64,000 nucleotides of DNA from positions 186,001-250,000 of the forward strand of contig NZ_MASN01000030.1 of assembly GCF_001861355.1 (NCBI RefSeq), read 5' to 3'. Position numbers and translations under genes: made by a program. The stretch's first letter is position 1, and each line of letters starts with the position of its first letter. Positions 27,364 through 36,193 of this stretch are shown in pieces. The notes below the pieces were generated by a model that saw nothing but the letters and a program-made list of their open reading frames with translations, had not been told where the DNA came from and did not search any database. The stretch is from Natrialba sp. SSL1. Lineage in GTDB: Archaea > Halobacteriota > Halobacteria > Halobacteriales > Natrialbaceae.

Positions 27364-28251
27364 ATGCAAGTCACGGTACTCGGAGCCGGCAGTATGGGCC
27401 ACGGAATCGCACAGGTCTCCGCGATGGCGGGCTACGATGTCGTCCTGCGAGACATCGAGGACGACCTCGTCGAGAAGGGACTCGAGGGCATTCGCGAGAA
27501 CCTCCAGGGCGGCGTCGACCGGGACAAATTGACTGCAGACGAGATGGACGCCACACTCGAGCGCATCGAGGGGATGACCGACCTCGCCGACGCCGTCGCC
27601 AATGCCGACCTCGTCATCGAGGCCGTCCCCGAGGACATGGACCTGAAGAAGGACGTTCTCTCCGACGTGGAGGCCGAAACCGGCGAGGAGACGGTAATCG
27701 CCTCGAACACGTCCTCGCTCTCCGTGACTGAAATGGCGAGTGCACTCGAGTCCCCCGAGCGCGTCGTCGGGCTGCACTTCTTCAATCCGCCGCATCTGAT
27801 GGACCTGGTCGAGATCGTGATCGCGGAGCAGACCGACGACCGGACCGAGGAGTTCGCGGTTGACTACGTCCGCGAGATCGAGAAAGAGGATGTCGTGGTT
27901 CGCGACAGCGCCGGCTTCGCGACCTCGCGACTGGGGCTCGTGACGGGACTCGAAGCGATCCGGATGGTCGAGGAAGGTGTCGCCAGCCCGGCGGACATCG
28001 ACGAGGCGATGAAACTCGGCTACGGCTACCCGATGGGCCCGATCGAACTCGGCGACCACGTCGGTCTCGACGTGCGCCTGCACATCGCCGAACATCTCCG
28101 CGAGGAACTCGGCGAGCGGTTCAAGCCACCGCAGGCGCTGCGCCGGAAGGTTCGCGCGGGCAACCTCGGCCGGAAGTCCGGCGAGGGCTTCTACGTCTGG
28201 GAGGACGGCGAGCGCGTCGGCATGAGCGGCGAGTGGGGTGCGGACGAATGA
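27364..28251 (+). CDS. 3-hydroxyacyl-CoA dehydrogenase
   Basis: This 295-residue enzyme oxidises 3-hydroxyacyl-CoA to 3-ketoacyl-CoA with NAD. The N-terminal Rossmann fold has GAGSMGHGIA at residues 7-16, followed by SNTSSLSVTEMA, the catalytic His in GLHFFNPPHLMDLVE, and the C-terminal helical domain (GYGYPMGPIEL, KSGEGFYVWEDG). An upstream GTG (27349) is less likely than ATG 27364. The stop overlaps the enoyl-CoA hydratase start (ATGA), so the two beta-oxidation enzymes are co-translated. Confidence 0.95.
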   Translation: MQVTVLGAGSMGHGIAQVSAMAGYDVVLRDIEDDLVEKGLEGIRENLQGGVDRDKLTADEMDATLERIEGMTDLADAVANADLVIEAVPEDMDLKKDVLSDVEAETGEETVIASNTSSLSVTEMASALESPERVVGLHFFNPPHLMDLVEIVIAEQTDDRTEEFAVDYVREIEKEDVVVRDSAGFATSRLGLVTGLEAIRMVEEGVASPADIDEAMKLGYGYPMGPIELGDHVGLDVRLHIAEHLREELGERFKPPQALRRKVRAGNLGRKSGEGFYVWEDGERVGMSGEWGADE

Positions 28252-29063
28252 GTGACCTCGCTGCGCTCGAGACCGAACTCGAACTCGTTTCCGTCTCAGT
28301 CGGCGAGCACGCCGAGAAGGTCGCGACGGTCGCGATCGAGCGTCCTGACGCACGGAACGCGCTCAACGGCCAGGTTCGCACGGAACTAAAGGAGGCCGTC
28401 GCGGCTGCTGAGGACGACGATGCCGTGCGTGTGCTGGTGCTCACTGGCGGCGAGGGCTCTGGCGCGTTCGTCGCCGGCGCGGACGTGACGGAGTTCAAAG
28501 ACCGCAGCCTCGTCGAGCAGCGCGAGGCCAGCGAGCGCCCGCGGGTCTACGAGACCGTCGACGATGCTTCGATCCCAGTCATCGCACGGATCAACGGCCA
28601 CGCGCTCGGCGGTGGCTGCGAACTCGCACAGGCCTGTGACGTTCGCATCGCCGCCGAGGGTTCGAAACTCGGCCAGCCCGAGATTAACCTCGGCCTCATT
28701 CCGGGCGGCGGCGGCACCCAGCGCCTCGCCCGCCTCGTCGGTGAGGGCCAGGCGATGCGGCTGATCCTCTCGGGCGACCTGATCGACGCCCAGGAGGCTC
28801 ACGAGATCGGTCTCGTGGACGAAGTCCACGACGCGGACGACCTGGACGACACCATCTACGACCTTGCCGAATCGATGGCAGCCAAGAGTCCGATCGCACT
28901 CGAGTTCGCCAAGAACGCGGTGAAGGCTGGTTCGCGGATGGGACTCGAGGAGGGGCTCGACTACGAGTCGGAGCTGTTCGTACAGCTGTTTGCGACCAAA
29001 GACAAGGACGAGGGCATCGAGGCGTTCCTCGAGAAGCGCGAGCCGGAGTTCACGGGCGAGTAA
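28248..29063 (+). CDS. Enoyl-CoA hydratase/isomerase
   Basis: This 271-residue crotonase-family protein has GAFVAGADVTEF (oxyanion hole), NGHALGGGCELAQACD, and the IPGGGGTQRLARLVG segment. In hydratases a catalytic Glu occurs in the GGCELA region; the second Glu of the pair is not obvious. It adds water to trans-2-enoyl-CoA. It overlaps the dehydrogenase gene by four bases, and a long nested palindrome begins at its stop codon. Confidence 0.93.
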   Translation: MSDLAALETELELVSVSVGEHAEKVATVAIERPDARNALNGQVRTELKEAVAAAEDDDAVRVLVLTGGEGSGAFVAGADVTEFKDRSLVEQREASERPRVYETVDDASIPVIARINGHALGGGCELAQACDVRIAAEGSKLGQPEINLGLIPGGGGTQRLARLVGEGQAMRLILSGDLIDAQEAHEIGLVDEVHDADDLDDTIYDLAESMAAKSPIALEFAKNAVKAGSRMGLEEGLDYESELFVQLFATKDKDEGIEAFLEKREPEFTGE

Positions 29064-29172
29064 TACTGCCGGACAGAAGTCAGTGAGAAGTCGGTCGCGA
29101 AGTCGCGGCCATCTCCGAAGGTGATGGCCGTAGTAGCGCGACCGATCTTCGAATAGTTCTGTCCGACAGTAT
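29063..29172. repeat. 110-bp nested palindromic element (MITE-like or RNA hairpin)
   Basis: The outer arms 29063-29078 and 29157-29172 pair at 15 of 16 positions. Inside them TCGGTCGCG (29091-29099) pairs with CGCGACCGA (29137-29145). At the core CGGCCATC (29106-29113) pairs with GATGGCCG (29123-29130) around a 9-base loop. The element starts in the stop codon of the hydratase gene. It could be a terminator structure or a miniature inverted-repeat element. Confidence 0.75.
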
Positions 29173-29536
29173 ACGAAGCGCGCCGCCGTTCTCTTCACAG
29201 CATTCTCCTTTCTGACACCACGGTCAATAGGTGCTCGATCAAATATGTCGGGCCTGGGGGTAGACGAGTAACTCCTCGATGGGAAGGGGTACTCAGGAGC
29301 GTCAAAAACACGTTCAGTGGATAATTGGTGTCGACAGACGACTACACAGGACAGGGATCTTAAGATGGTGATTTCCCGGCCTCTGACTCTCAAATTCAGC
29401 GTCCTCGATGAGGTCTGAGAGATAATTGACTGAATGAGTTGTCCATAAAATACGTATATTTGAGTAGTGATATCTCTGGCCGCTATCGTGATGGCGGAGC
29501 AGTCACTCCCGGCACGGTATCTTTCCGCAAAGGACG
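29173..29536. other. Intergenic region without a supported gene
   Basis: No gene, tRNA or IS end is recognised here. Codon character is absent and the base composition is less GC-rich than in the flanking genes, especially at 29410-29470 (AAATACGTATATTTGAG). The region may be a relic or carry regulatory DNA for the oxidase gene. Confidence 0.4.
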
Positions 29537-29548
29537 ATCATTTAAGCC
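29537..29548 (+). promoter_or_regulatory. TATA box of the FAD/Fe-S oxidase gene
   Basis: ATCATTTAAGCC is centred about 27 bases before the ATG at 29570, the spacing expected for a leaderless haloarchaeal gene. Confidence 0.55.
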
Positions 29549-29569
29549 GCCGACGGGCAAGGGTCAGGT

Positions 29570-32500
29570 ATGTCTCTGGAGCCGAGTGTCGACCCGGCCG
29601 CCGACCGACGTGCGACCTACGACTATCAAAGTTCGGACGTCGATCGGCCCGCACTGGTCGACGACCTCACGCGGCTCGTCGACTGCGACGTCCGTGCCGA
29701 CTCTTACTCTCGACAGCTCTACGCGACCGACGCGAGCGCCTACGAGGTGACGCCCATCGCCGTCGCCTTCCCCGAATCGACCGCTGACGTTTCGGGGATA
29801 CTCGAGTACTGCGCCGAACGAGAAATCCCGGTCTTGCCGCGCGGCGGCGGGACGAGCCTCGCGGGCCAGACGGTCAACCGGGCCGTCGTGCTCGATTTCA
29901 CTCGCCACATGAACGCGATTCGGGAGGTCGACCTCGACGGGCGGACGGCGACCGTTCAACCCGGAACGGTGCTCGGAACGCTGAACGAGACGCTCTCCGA
30001 ACACGGCCTCAAGTTTGCGCCGGACCCAGCCTGGGGCGACAAGAGCGCCATCGGCGGCGCGATCGGGAACAACTCGACGGGCTCGCACTCGCTCAAGTAC
30101 GGGAAGACGGACGCCTATATCGAATCTGCGGAGGTCGTCCTCGCGGACGGGACCGTCACCGAGTTCGGCGAGGTCACCCGCGAGGAAATCGACGAGCGGG
30201 CAGATCCTGAGGGTGACCTCGAGGCGCGAATCTACGCCGAAGTAGCACACATTCTGGACGAGAAGGCGGATCTCGTCGAGGACGCCTACCCGGAACTCAA
30301 GCGCAACGTCTCGGGGTACAATCTGGACCGTCTCGTCGCGGAGGATCGCGGGGCAGACCTGCCCGGCGGCGAGACCGCAGGCGATACCGGCGAGCCCGGC
30401 TCCGTCAACCTCGCACGGCTGCTCGCGGGTAGCGAGGGGACGCTCGCAATCGTCACCGAGGCGACGGTCTTGCTCGAACCGGTGCCGGAAACGAAGGCGG
30501 TCTCGCTGCTGTGTTATCCCGACCTCCACCAGGCGATGGAGGACGTTGCGCCGATCCTCGAACACAGCCCGGCCGCCGTCGAGGTGTTAGACGACGTACT
30601 GCTCGACCTCGCGCGCGATACGGCCGAGTTCGGCCCCGTCGCCGAGATGCTACCCGAGGGAACGAACGCCGTGCTCCTCGTCGAGTTCTACGCTGACGAC
30701 GCAGACCACGGGCGCGAGCAAGTCGCCGGCCTGTTCGCCGACCGCTGTCCCGACGCGACGGCCGAGGGCGAGCCGGCCGCAGACGCGCCGACAACGGATG
30801 CCGACCACCACGCGATCGACGCGTTCGAGGCCTACGAGAAGGCGGAGCGTGCAAAGCTCTGGAAGCTCCGCAAGTCCGGGCTCCCGATCCTGCTCTCGCG
30901 GACGACCGACGAGAAGCACATCTCGTTCATCGAGGACACCGCCATCCCGCCCGCGAAGCTCCCCGAATTCGTCGAGCGCTTCGAGGCCATCCTCGAGGAG
31001 CACGACACCTACGCGAGTTTCTACGCCCACGCCGGCCCCGGCGTACTCCACGTCCGGCCGCTGCTCAACACGAAGACCGATTTTGGCCTCGACCAGTTAC
31101 ACGGCATCGCGGACGATGTGACCGACCTCGTCGTCGAACTGGGCGGCTCCGTATCTGGCGAGCACGGCGACGGCCGCGCGCGCACCCAGTGGAACCGCAA
31201 GCTCTACGGCGAGGAACTGTGGGAGGCCTTCCAGGACCTGAAGACGGCGTTCGATCCCGACTGGATTCTCAACCCCGGCCAGGTCGTCTTCCGCGAGGAG
31301 AACCCGACCGACCTGCGCGAGAACCTTCGGTTCGATCCCGACTACGACTTCGAGGCTGACTTCGAGCCTGCACTCGAGTGGCAAAATGACAACGGCATGC
31401 AGGGCATGGTCGAGCTCTGTCACGGCTGTGGCGGCTGTCGCGGCGAGCAGGAGACGACCGGCGGCGTGATGTGTCCGACCTATCGTGCGAGCCAGGAGGA
31501 GATTACGGCCACCCGCGGCCGGGCAAATGCGCTACGGCAGGCGATGAGCGGCGAGATGGACGGCGACGAGGCGACCTCGGACGAGTTCGTCGAGGAGGTG
31601 ATGGACCTCTGTATCGGCTGCAAGGGCTGTGCGATCGACTGTCCGAGCGAGGTCGATATGGCGAAGCTCAAAGCCGAAGTGACTCACGAGTACCACCAGC
31701 GAAACGGGGCGAGTTTGCGGGATCGCCTCTTCGCGAACGTCGCGACGCTCTCGCGGTGGGGCTCGCGGCTCGCGCCGCTCTCGAACGCTATGGCGTCGAT
31801 CCCCGGCGCTCGAACGCTCCTCGAGGCGACCGTCGGCATCGATTCGAAGCGCCCGATTCCGACGTTCGAACCGGTCACGTTCCGAACCTGGTTCCAGGAA
31901 CGCGGCGGCGCGCACGTCCCCGAAGCAGAGGCCGAACACAAGGCGGTCGTCTACCCCGATACGTACACCAACTACAGCAACCCGGCGGCCGGGAAGGCCG
32001 CCGTCCGCGTCCTCGAGGCCGCGGGCGTTCACGTGACCGTTCCCGACGAACTCGACGACACGGGCCGGCCGGCGTTCTCGAAGGGGTTCCTCGAAAAGGC
32101 CCGAAAGACGGCGCGCGAGAACGTCGCGACTCTCTCGCCGCTCGTCGCGGACGGCTGGGACGTCGTCGTCATCGAGCCTTCCGACGCGGTCATGTTCCAG
32201 TCGGACTATCTGGACCTGCTCTCGAGCGAGTCCGCGAAGCGACTGGCCGGGGCGAGCTACGGCGTCTGTGAGTACCTCGACGTCTTCCGACTGGACGATG
32301 CGATCGACTTCGCGTCTGATGCCGGCGCTGACGGCGACAGCGCACCCAGTCAGTCACTTACCTACCACGGCCACTGCCACCAGAAGGCCACGAAGAAGGA
32401 CCACCACGCCGTCGGCGTCCTTCGGCGCGCCGGCTACGAAGTCGACCCGCTCGACTCCGGTTGCTGTGGCATGGCCGGCAGTTTCGGCTACGAGGCCGAA

Positions 32501-32677
32501 CACGCCTCGATGAGCGACGCCATCGCGGATATCCTGTTCGATCAGGTCGACGACAGCGACGGCGACCGCGTCGTCGCCCCCGGTGCCTCCTGTCGCAGCC
32601 AACTCGAGGGCCGCTCGAGTACAGACGAAAAGCCGCCAACACCGATCGAACTCGTCGAGCAGGAACTCGAGAACTGA
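29570..32677 (+). CDS. FAD-linked oxidase fused to an iron-sulfur/CCG domain (D-lactate/glycolate dehydrogenase-like)
   Basis: This 1035-residue protein fuses three parts. The first is a VAO-type FAD-binding domain at about 40-310 (PRGGGTSLAGQ loop, GAIGNNSTGSHS). Next comes an FAD-oxidase C-terminal domain to about 570 (YAHAGPGVLHVRP, GEHGDGRAR). Last is a GlpC-like half with 4Fe-4S cysteines (CHGCGGCRG then CP; CIGCKGCAIDCP) and a CCG motif (SGCCGMAGSFGYEAEH). The plan matches D-lactate or 2-hydroxyglutarate-type dehydrogenases that send electrons to the quinone pool. The exact substrate is not readable. The catabolic neighbourhood fits a 2-hydroxy acid. Confidence 0.9.
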   Translation: MSLEPSVDPAADRRATYDYQSSDVDRPALVDDLTRLVDCDVRADSYSRQLYATDASAYEVTPIAVAFPESTADVSGILEYCAEREIPVLPRGGGTSLAGQTVNRAVVLDFTRHMNAIREVDLDGRTATVQPGTVLGTLNETLSEHGLKFAPDPAWGDKSAIGGAIGNNSTGSHSLKYGKTDAYIESAEVVLADGTVTEFGEVTREEIDERADPEGDLEARIYAEVAHILDEKADLVEDAYPELKRNVSGYNLDRLVAEDRGADLPGGETAGDTGEPGSVNLARLLAGSEGTLAIVTEATVLLEPVPETKAVSLLCYPDLHQAMEDVAPILEHSPAAVEVLDDVLLDLARDTAEFGPVAEMLPEGTNAVLLVEFYADDADHGREQVAGLFADRCPDATAEGEPAADAPTTDADHHAIDAFEAYEKAERAKLWKLRKSGLPILLSRTTDEKHISFIEDTAIPPAKLPEFVERFEAILEEHDTYASFYAHAGPGVLHVRPLLNTKTDFGLDQLHGIADDVTDLVVELGGSVSGEHGDGRARTQWNRKLYGEELWEAFQDLKTAFDPDWILNPGQVVFREENPTDLRENLRFDPDYDFEADFEPALEWQNDNGMQGMVELCHGCGGCRGEQETTGGVMCPTYRASQEEITATRGRANALRQAMSGEMDGDEATSDEFVEEVMDLCIGCKGCAIDCPSEVDMAKLKAEVTHEYHQRNGASLRDRLFANVATLSRWGSRLAPLSNAMASIPGARTLLEATVGIDSKRPIPTFEPVTFRTWFQERGGAHVPEAEAEHKAVVYPDTYTNYSNPAAGKAAVRVLEAAGVHVTVPDELDDTGRPAFSKGFLEKARKTARENVATLSPLVADGWDVVVIEPSDAVMFQSDYLDLLSSESAKRLAGASYGVCEYLDVFRLDDAIDFASDAGADGDSAPSQSLTYHGHCHQKATKKDHHAVGVLRRAGYEVDPLDSGCCGMAGSFGYEAEHASMSDAIADILFDQVDDSDGDRVVAPGASCRSQLEGRSSTDEKPPTPIELVEQELEN

Positions 32678-32746
32678 TTCGGTAGCGCCCTGCGAAGACG
32701 TATTCTTTGCCCAACACTTATCGCCGATTAGACTGAACGGACACGT

Positions 32747-33040
32747 ATGCGCTCCACGCTCTCGCCGAGAGCGAGACAGGCAGTCTCCGCTGCTGGTGTG
32801 TCCCTCGGTGGCGTCGGTGCCGTCGCCATCGTGGCTCTCGGCGGCTGGTCGCTGGTGCTCATCGCCGTCATCTGGTTCGTCGCGGTGAGTTACGGTGCCG
32901 TCTGGCTTGCACGAACGCTCGGCCGTGAGAGTGGCCAGTTCGACGCAGAACAGGCCGCACAGGCACAACAGGCACGCCAAGAACAGGAACATCGAGAGGC
33001 ACGAAGCGCCACGCATCCGGAGAACGAGAAATTTGGCTGA
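32747..33040 (+). CDS. Small membrane protein with Gln/Glu-rich tail
   Basis: This 97-residue protein has two closely spaced hydrophobic segments (about residues 13-30 and 32-54) and then a polar tail with repeated AQQARQEQE. It starts 69 bases after the oxidase gene. No family was recognised. Regular codon use and a proper hydrophobic profile support it as real. Confidence 0.6.
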   Translation: MRSTLSPRARQAVSAAGVSLGGVGAVAIVALGGWSLVLIAVIWFVAVSYGAVWLARTLGRESGQFDAEQAAQAQQARQEQEHREARSATHPENEKFG

Positions 33041-33050
33041 GGCGCAGTTC

Positions 33051-33187
33051 GACGCTGCGGTCTGGCAGTGGCGGTCCGACGCTGTAGCAGGGTGATCTAG
33101 CGTTGCATCAGTGATCGTCCAGCACTGTCACAGTGGCCGTCTACCGCTGCGACGGTGGTGATCTGACGCTGCAACAGTGGCCGTTCA
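33051..33187. repeat. Degenerate 22-bp tandem repeat array, about six units
   Basis: Units begin at 33051, 33078, 33100, 33122, 33144 and 33166. The last five are each exactly 22 bases long. The shared pattern is about GCGCTGCAACAGTGGCCGTC. The last unit runs into the TGA stop of the siroheme decarboxylase gene (minus strand). Five periods of exactly two helical turns in non-coding DNA are more regular than chance. Confidence 0.7.
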
Positions 33188-34234
33188 CTCGTCGGCTGAA
33201 CTAACGATTTCGTCGTACCGCGCACCCGTCTGTTTCAGCGTCTCCGTCGAGTAAAGCCGATCGTGGTCGACCGGCAGGTAGTCCGTCGCCAACTCGTCGA
33301 TCTTCTCGTCGACGGCGTCAGAATCCCTGCCGTGGATCATCGTGAACAGGTTGTACGGCCAGTCCTGTTCGGGCCGGCGGGGTCGGTGATAACACAACGT
33401 CACGTACGGTAGCCCGCCCGCGCGCTCGCCCCACTCGTCGAGTTTTTCGTCCGGTACGTCCCAGACGACCATGCAGTTCGAATCGAAGCCGGTCACGACG
33501 TGGTTGATAATGCAGCCGATGCGCTTGATGCAGCCGTTTGCGTGTAGCCGATCGATTGCAGCCAGGACAGCCTCGACATCTGCATCGAGTTCGTCGGCCA
33601 CGTCTCGGTACGGCGTCGCCGACAGCGGGAACCCGTCCTGAATTTCGAGCAGGAGGTCGGACTCGAGTACCGACAGTGAGCTGGTTGCGGATTCGCTGAT
33701 CCGGGTCGCCGACGCGTCGGTCTGTGCGGTGAGTGACTCGCGGGCGAAGCGGTCGGTGTTGACGACGGGGAACTCGAGGTCGATGTAGTAGTCGGTGAGC
33801 ATCGGGAGAGTGAGCACCGAACACCCAGTTTCTTTTTCGATTTCGTCGAGGATCGCGTCGCGTGTGGCCTGTGAGCCGGCGGTGACGACGAACCACATGT
33901 TCCACTCGTGGTCGCGGGCGTAGTTGTGGTTGACCTGTCGATAGTCGTTGATCGTCGCCGCAACCTCGTCGAACCGGTCCTCGGGGGCTTTAACGGCTGC
34001 GAGCGTCGAGGAGCCGATCACCGGCGGGTTGAGCACGGCACCGAATCGGCGGACGACGCCGGCGTCCATGAGCGTTCGAACGCGGTCGACGGCGTCGTCC
34101 GCCTCGATTCCGAGGTCGGCTGCGACTCGTCGGAACGGACGTTCCTCGATCGGGAAGCCGCTCTGGTAGCCGTCGATCAGCGCTGCGTCGACGTCGTCGA
34201 TGGCGTCGCGCCAGGTCCCCGCCGATGTGGTCAT
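33185..34234 (-). CDS. Siroheme decarboxylase, AhbA and AhbB fused (Lrp/AsnC-like)
   Basis: This 349-residue protein contains two Lrp/AsnC-like modules, residues about 15-165 and 190-335. Each has a winged-HTH-like part followed by a RAM-like domain. The first has NHNYARDHEWNMWFVV and the second CYHRPRRPEQDWPYNLFTMIHG. These His/Arg/Trp-rich signatures are those of siroheme decarboxylase (AhbA/AhbB, NirDLGH group), which makes 12,18-didecarboxysiroheme in the archaeal heme pathway. It is therefore an enzyme and not a DNA regulator, despite the Lrp label it often gets. The 22-bp repeat array abuts its stop. Confidence 0.88.
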   Translation of the reverse strand: MTTSAGTWRDAIDDVDAALIDGYQSGFPIEERPFRRVAADLGIEADDAVDRVRTLMDAGVVRRFGAVLNPPVIGSSTLAAVKAPEDRFDEVAATINDYRQVNHNYARDHEWNMWFVVTAGSQATRDAILDEIEKETGCSVLTLPMLTDYYIDLEFPVVNTDRFARESLTAQTDASATRISESATSSLSVLESDLLLEIQDGFPLSATPYRDVADELDADVEAVLAAIDRLHANGCIKRIGCIINHVVTGFDSNCMVVWDVPDEKLDEWGERAGGLPYVTLCYHRPRRPEQDWPYNLFTMIHGRDSDAVDEKIDELATDYLPVDHDRLYSTETLKQTGARYDEIVSSADE

Positions 34235-34365
34235 TGGCGAATCTAGGGAAACGGGTACCGTATCGCTTTCGGGTCAGTGGTGGCCCGCACAACGGCTTGT
34301 TCCGTGGCCGCGTTCGGCGCATGATATGGATGGTGTTTTACCTGTTGGACGGATGACTTCGAACG

Positions 34366-35406
34366 ATGTCGCGTGGAATCGGCGAGTTCGGTCCGATCCA
34401 GGAACAGATTCCCGAGTGGGCTGCCGTCATCATCGCGTTGCTCACCCAACTCGGCGATATCTGGTTTCTGGCGCTCGTACTTACCATCGCGTACTGGATC
34501 GGCTCGCCGAACCGCGACGATATCGGTGCCGTCGCGGGCGTCTGGCTGGCCGGAATGGGACTCTACAAGGGACTGAAGGAGATATTCCGCTTTCCGCGGC
34601 CGGACGAACCGCTTCTCGATCCGGACCTGCTCCCGGTCGGCGTCCAGCAACTCTACGAGGCGACGGCGTTCGCATCCGGCTACGGCTTTCCGAGCGGCCA
34701 CGCAGTTAACACCACGATCGTCTTCTTCGGCCTGGCGCACGTGCTCACCGTGAGTACGCGCCGCCGTCGATTCGCCGTGGCGGCCGGCCTGGTCGCGACC
34801 GTCGCCTTCTCCCGCGTCGCCCTCGGCGTTCACTACCTCGTCGATGTCGTCGTTGGGTTCGCCGTCGGTGCGTTCTTGCTCCTCGCCGTGCAGGCGCTCT
34901 CGAAGTACCTCACCGATCGAACGACGGTCGCGTTCGCCGCCGCGATCGCCCTCGGCGGCTTTTTCGTCGTGACGAGCGACGTGGCGATGGAGTCGGTCTT
35001 CATTCTCGCGGCCTCGCTCGGCGCGTTCGCCGGCTGGCAGTTGATCGTACTCGGTCGCCGGCTCGTCGCCGTCGAGCTGCCCTCGCAGGCGGCTCGTCCA
35101 GTCGCGTTCCACGGCGGACTGGCAGCACTCGCGCTCGCGCCGCTCGTTGGGACGTTCGAACTGTTTCCCGTCCTCTCGGTGTACGTTGCGGGCGGACTCG
35201 CCGGACTCGCCACCGCACTCGTCGTCACCGTCCCCGTACTCCGTCACTCTCCGCACGCGCGCCGGGCCGGCGTGTCGCTTGCGTTCTGGCTTCGGGCGGC
35301 GCTGGCCGGCCTCGGACACCTCCTCTCGCCGCGCACCTGGCGACGCGCCCTCTCGGCGCTGAGAGAGTACGCCGAACGGGTTCGCAACCGCGTTCGAAAC
35401 GAGTAG
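34366..35406 (+). CDS. PAP2-family membrane phosphatase
   Basis: This 346-residue membrane protein carries the three phosphatase motifs: KGLKEIFRFPRP (K then RP), GFPSGH, and SRVALGVHYLVDVVVG (SR-x5-H-x3-D). About nine or ten hydrophobic helices are visible, more than the usual six of PAP2; the extra C-terminal helices have no motif. It probably dephosphorylates a lipid phosphate or polyprenyl pyrophosphate at the membrane. An Arg-rich C-terminus suggests that end is cytoplasmic. Confidence 0.92.
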   Translation: MSRGIGEFGPIQEQIPEWAAVIIALLTQLGDIWFLALVLTIAYWIGSPNRDDIGAVAGVWLAGMGLYKGLKEIFRFPRPDEPLLDPDLLPVGVQQLYEATAFASGYGFPSGHAVNTTIVFFGLAHVLTVSTRRRRFAVAAGLVATVAFSRVALGVHYLVDVVVGFAVGAFLLLAVQALSKYLTDRTTVAFAAAIALGGFFVVTSDVAMESVFILAASLGAFAGWQLIVLGRRLVAVELPSQAARPVAFHGGLAALALAPLVGTFELFPVLSVYVAGGLAGLATALVVTVPVLRHSPHARRAGVSLAFWLRAALAGLGHLLSPRTWRRALSALREYAERVRNRVRNE

Positions 35407-35461
35407 TGCAGTTCGATCCTGGTGAATCCTTTATGGACCTTCCCGTGGCCAGCCACTCGTG

Positions 35462-36079
35462 ATGGTTCGAAAATCGACACGGCGGCGCATGTTACAGCTT
35501 GCTGGAACGGCGGTTGCGGCTGGATTCGTCGCGAGCGGGGCGGGCGCACAGTCGGACGAAGACGAGGGCAACGGGAGTGAAAGCGGAGACGACGACTACA
35601 GCCCGCTCGATGACGACGAAATCGACGACTCGTGGCCGATCGAGAACCGAGACGACGCAATGGCGGTCGAGGAGGACGAGGGCGAAATCGACACCGACGA
35701 CGACGTCGTCATCGCCGAAGACGTCGAACTCGACGGCGACCTCACCACCGAGGGCTCGGTCGTCCTCGAACGAGATGCCGAGGTCGACGGCCACGTTGAT
35801 GCGGGCGAACACGTTCTTCTCGAGGAGGACGCCGAAGTCGACGACGGCATCGAGGCCGGCGAACACGTCGCGCTCGAACACGATGCGAGCGTCGACGGCG
35901 ACGTCGAGGCCGGCGGTGACGTGCTCCTGCGAGAGGACGCGGAGGTGGATGGTAGCATCGACGCCGATGGCGACGTGGTACTCGAGACCGACGCCGAAGT
36001 CGACGGGGACGTGACCGGACAGTCGGTCGAGCTCGCGGACACGGCGGAGGTCGACGGCGACGTGGAGGAGACGGGCTGA
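35462..36079 (+). CDS. Tat-exported bactofilin-like repeat protein
   Basis: This 205-residue protein has a twin-arginine signal (RRRMLQLAGT, ending near the AGAQ at about residue 30) and an acidic linker. From about 75 onward it has six to seven repeats of about 18 residues of the form VxLExDAEVDGDVxAGxxV. Such repeats form right-handed beta-helices in bactofilins and polymer-forming proteins. Unlike bacterial bactofilins, this one should be outside the cell, so a surface polymer or scaffold is possible. That is inference. Confidence 0.75.
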   Translation: MVRKSTRRRMLQLAGTAVAAGFVASGAGAQSDEDEGNGSESGDDDYSPLDDDEIDDSWPIENRDDAMAVEEDEGEIDTDDDVVIAEDVELDGDLTTEGSVVLERDAEVDGHVDAGEHVLLEEDAEVDDGIEAGEHVALEHDASVDGDVEAGGDVLLREDAEVDGSIDADGDVVLETDAEVDGDVTGQSVELADTAEVDGDVEETG

Positions 36080-36193
36080 TGCGCTCCGATGGGCCGACGG
36101 GGACGGCGCGACTTCGTTCCACCGTCGGTGTTCGGCACGGAGTCCGCCACCGGAAACGGGAGGCTTTTGCGCCGCCCGTCCCAAGTCGGTCGC

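Noticed and set aside
29173-29569. Possible transposase remnant next to the palindromic element
   Set aside because: No frame with transposase motifs (such as DDE) could be read, even allowing frameshifts.
33051-33187. The tandem array as a CRISPR
   Set aside because: Units are contiguous and degenerate with no unique spacers, and no cas gene is nearby.
33185-34234. An Lrp/AsnC transcriptional regulator
   Set aside because: The paired modules carry siroheme decarboxylase signatures (His/Arg/Trp-rich strands), so an enzyme is the better call.
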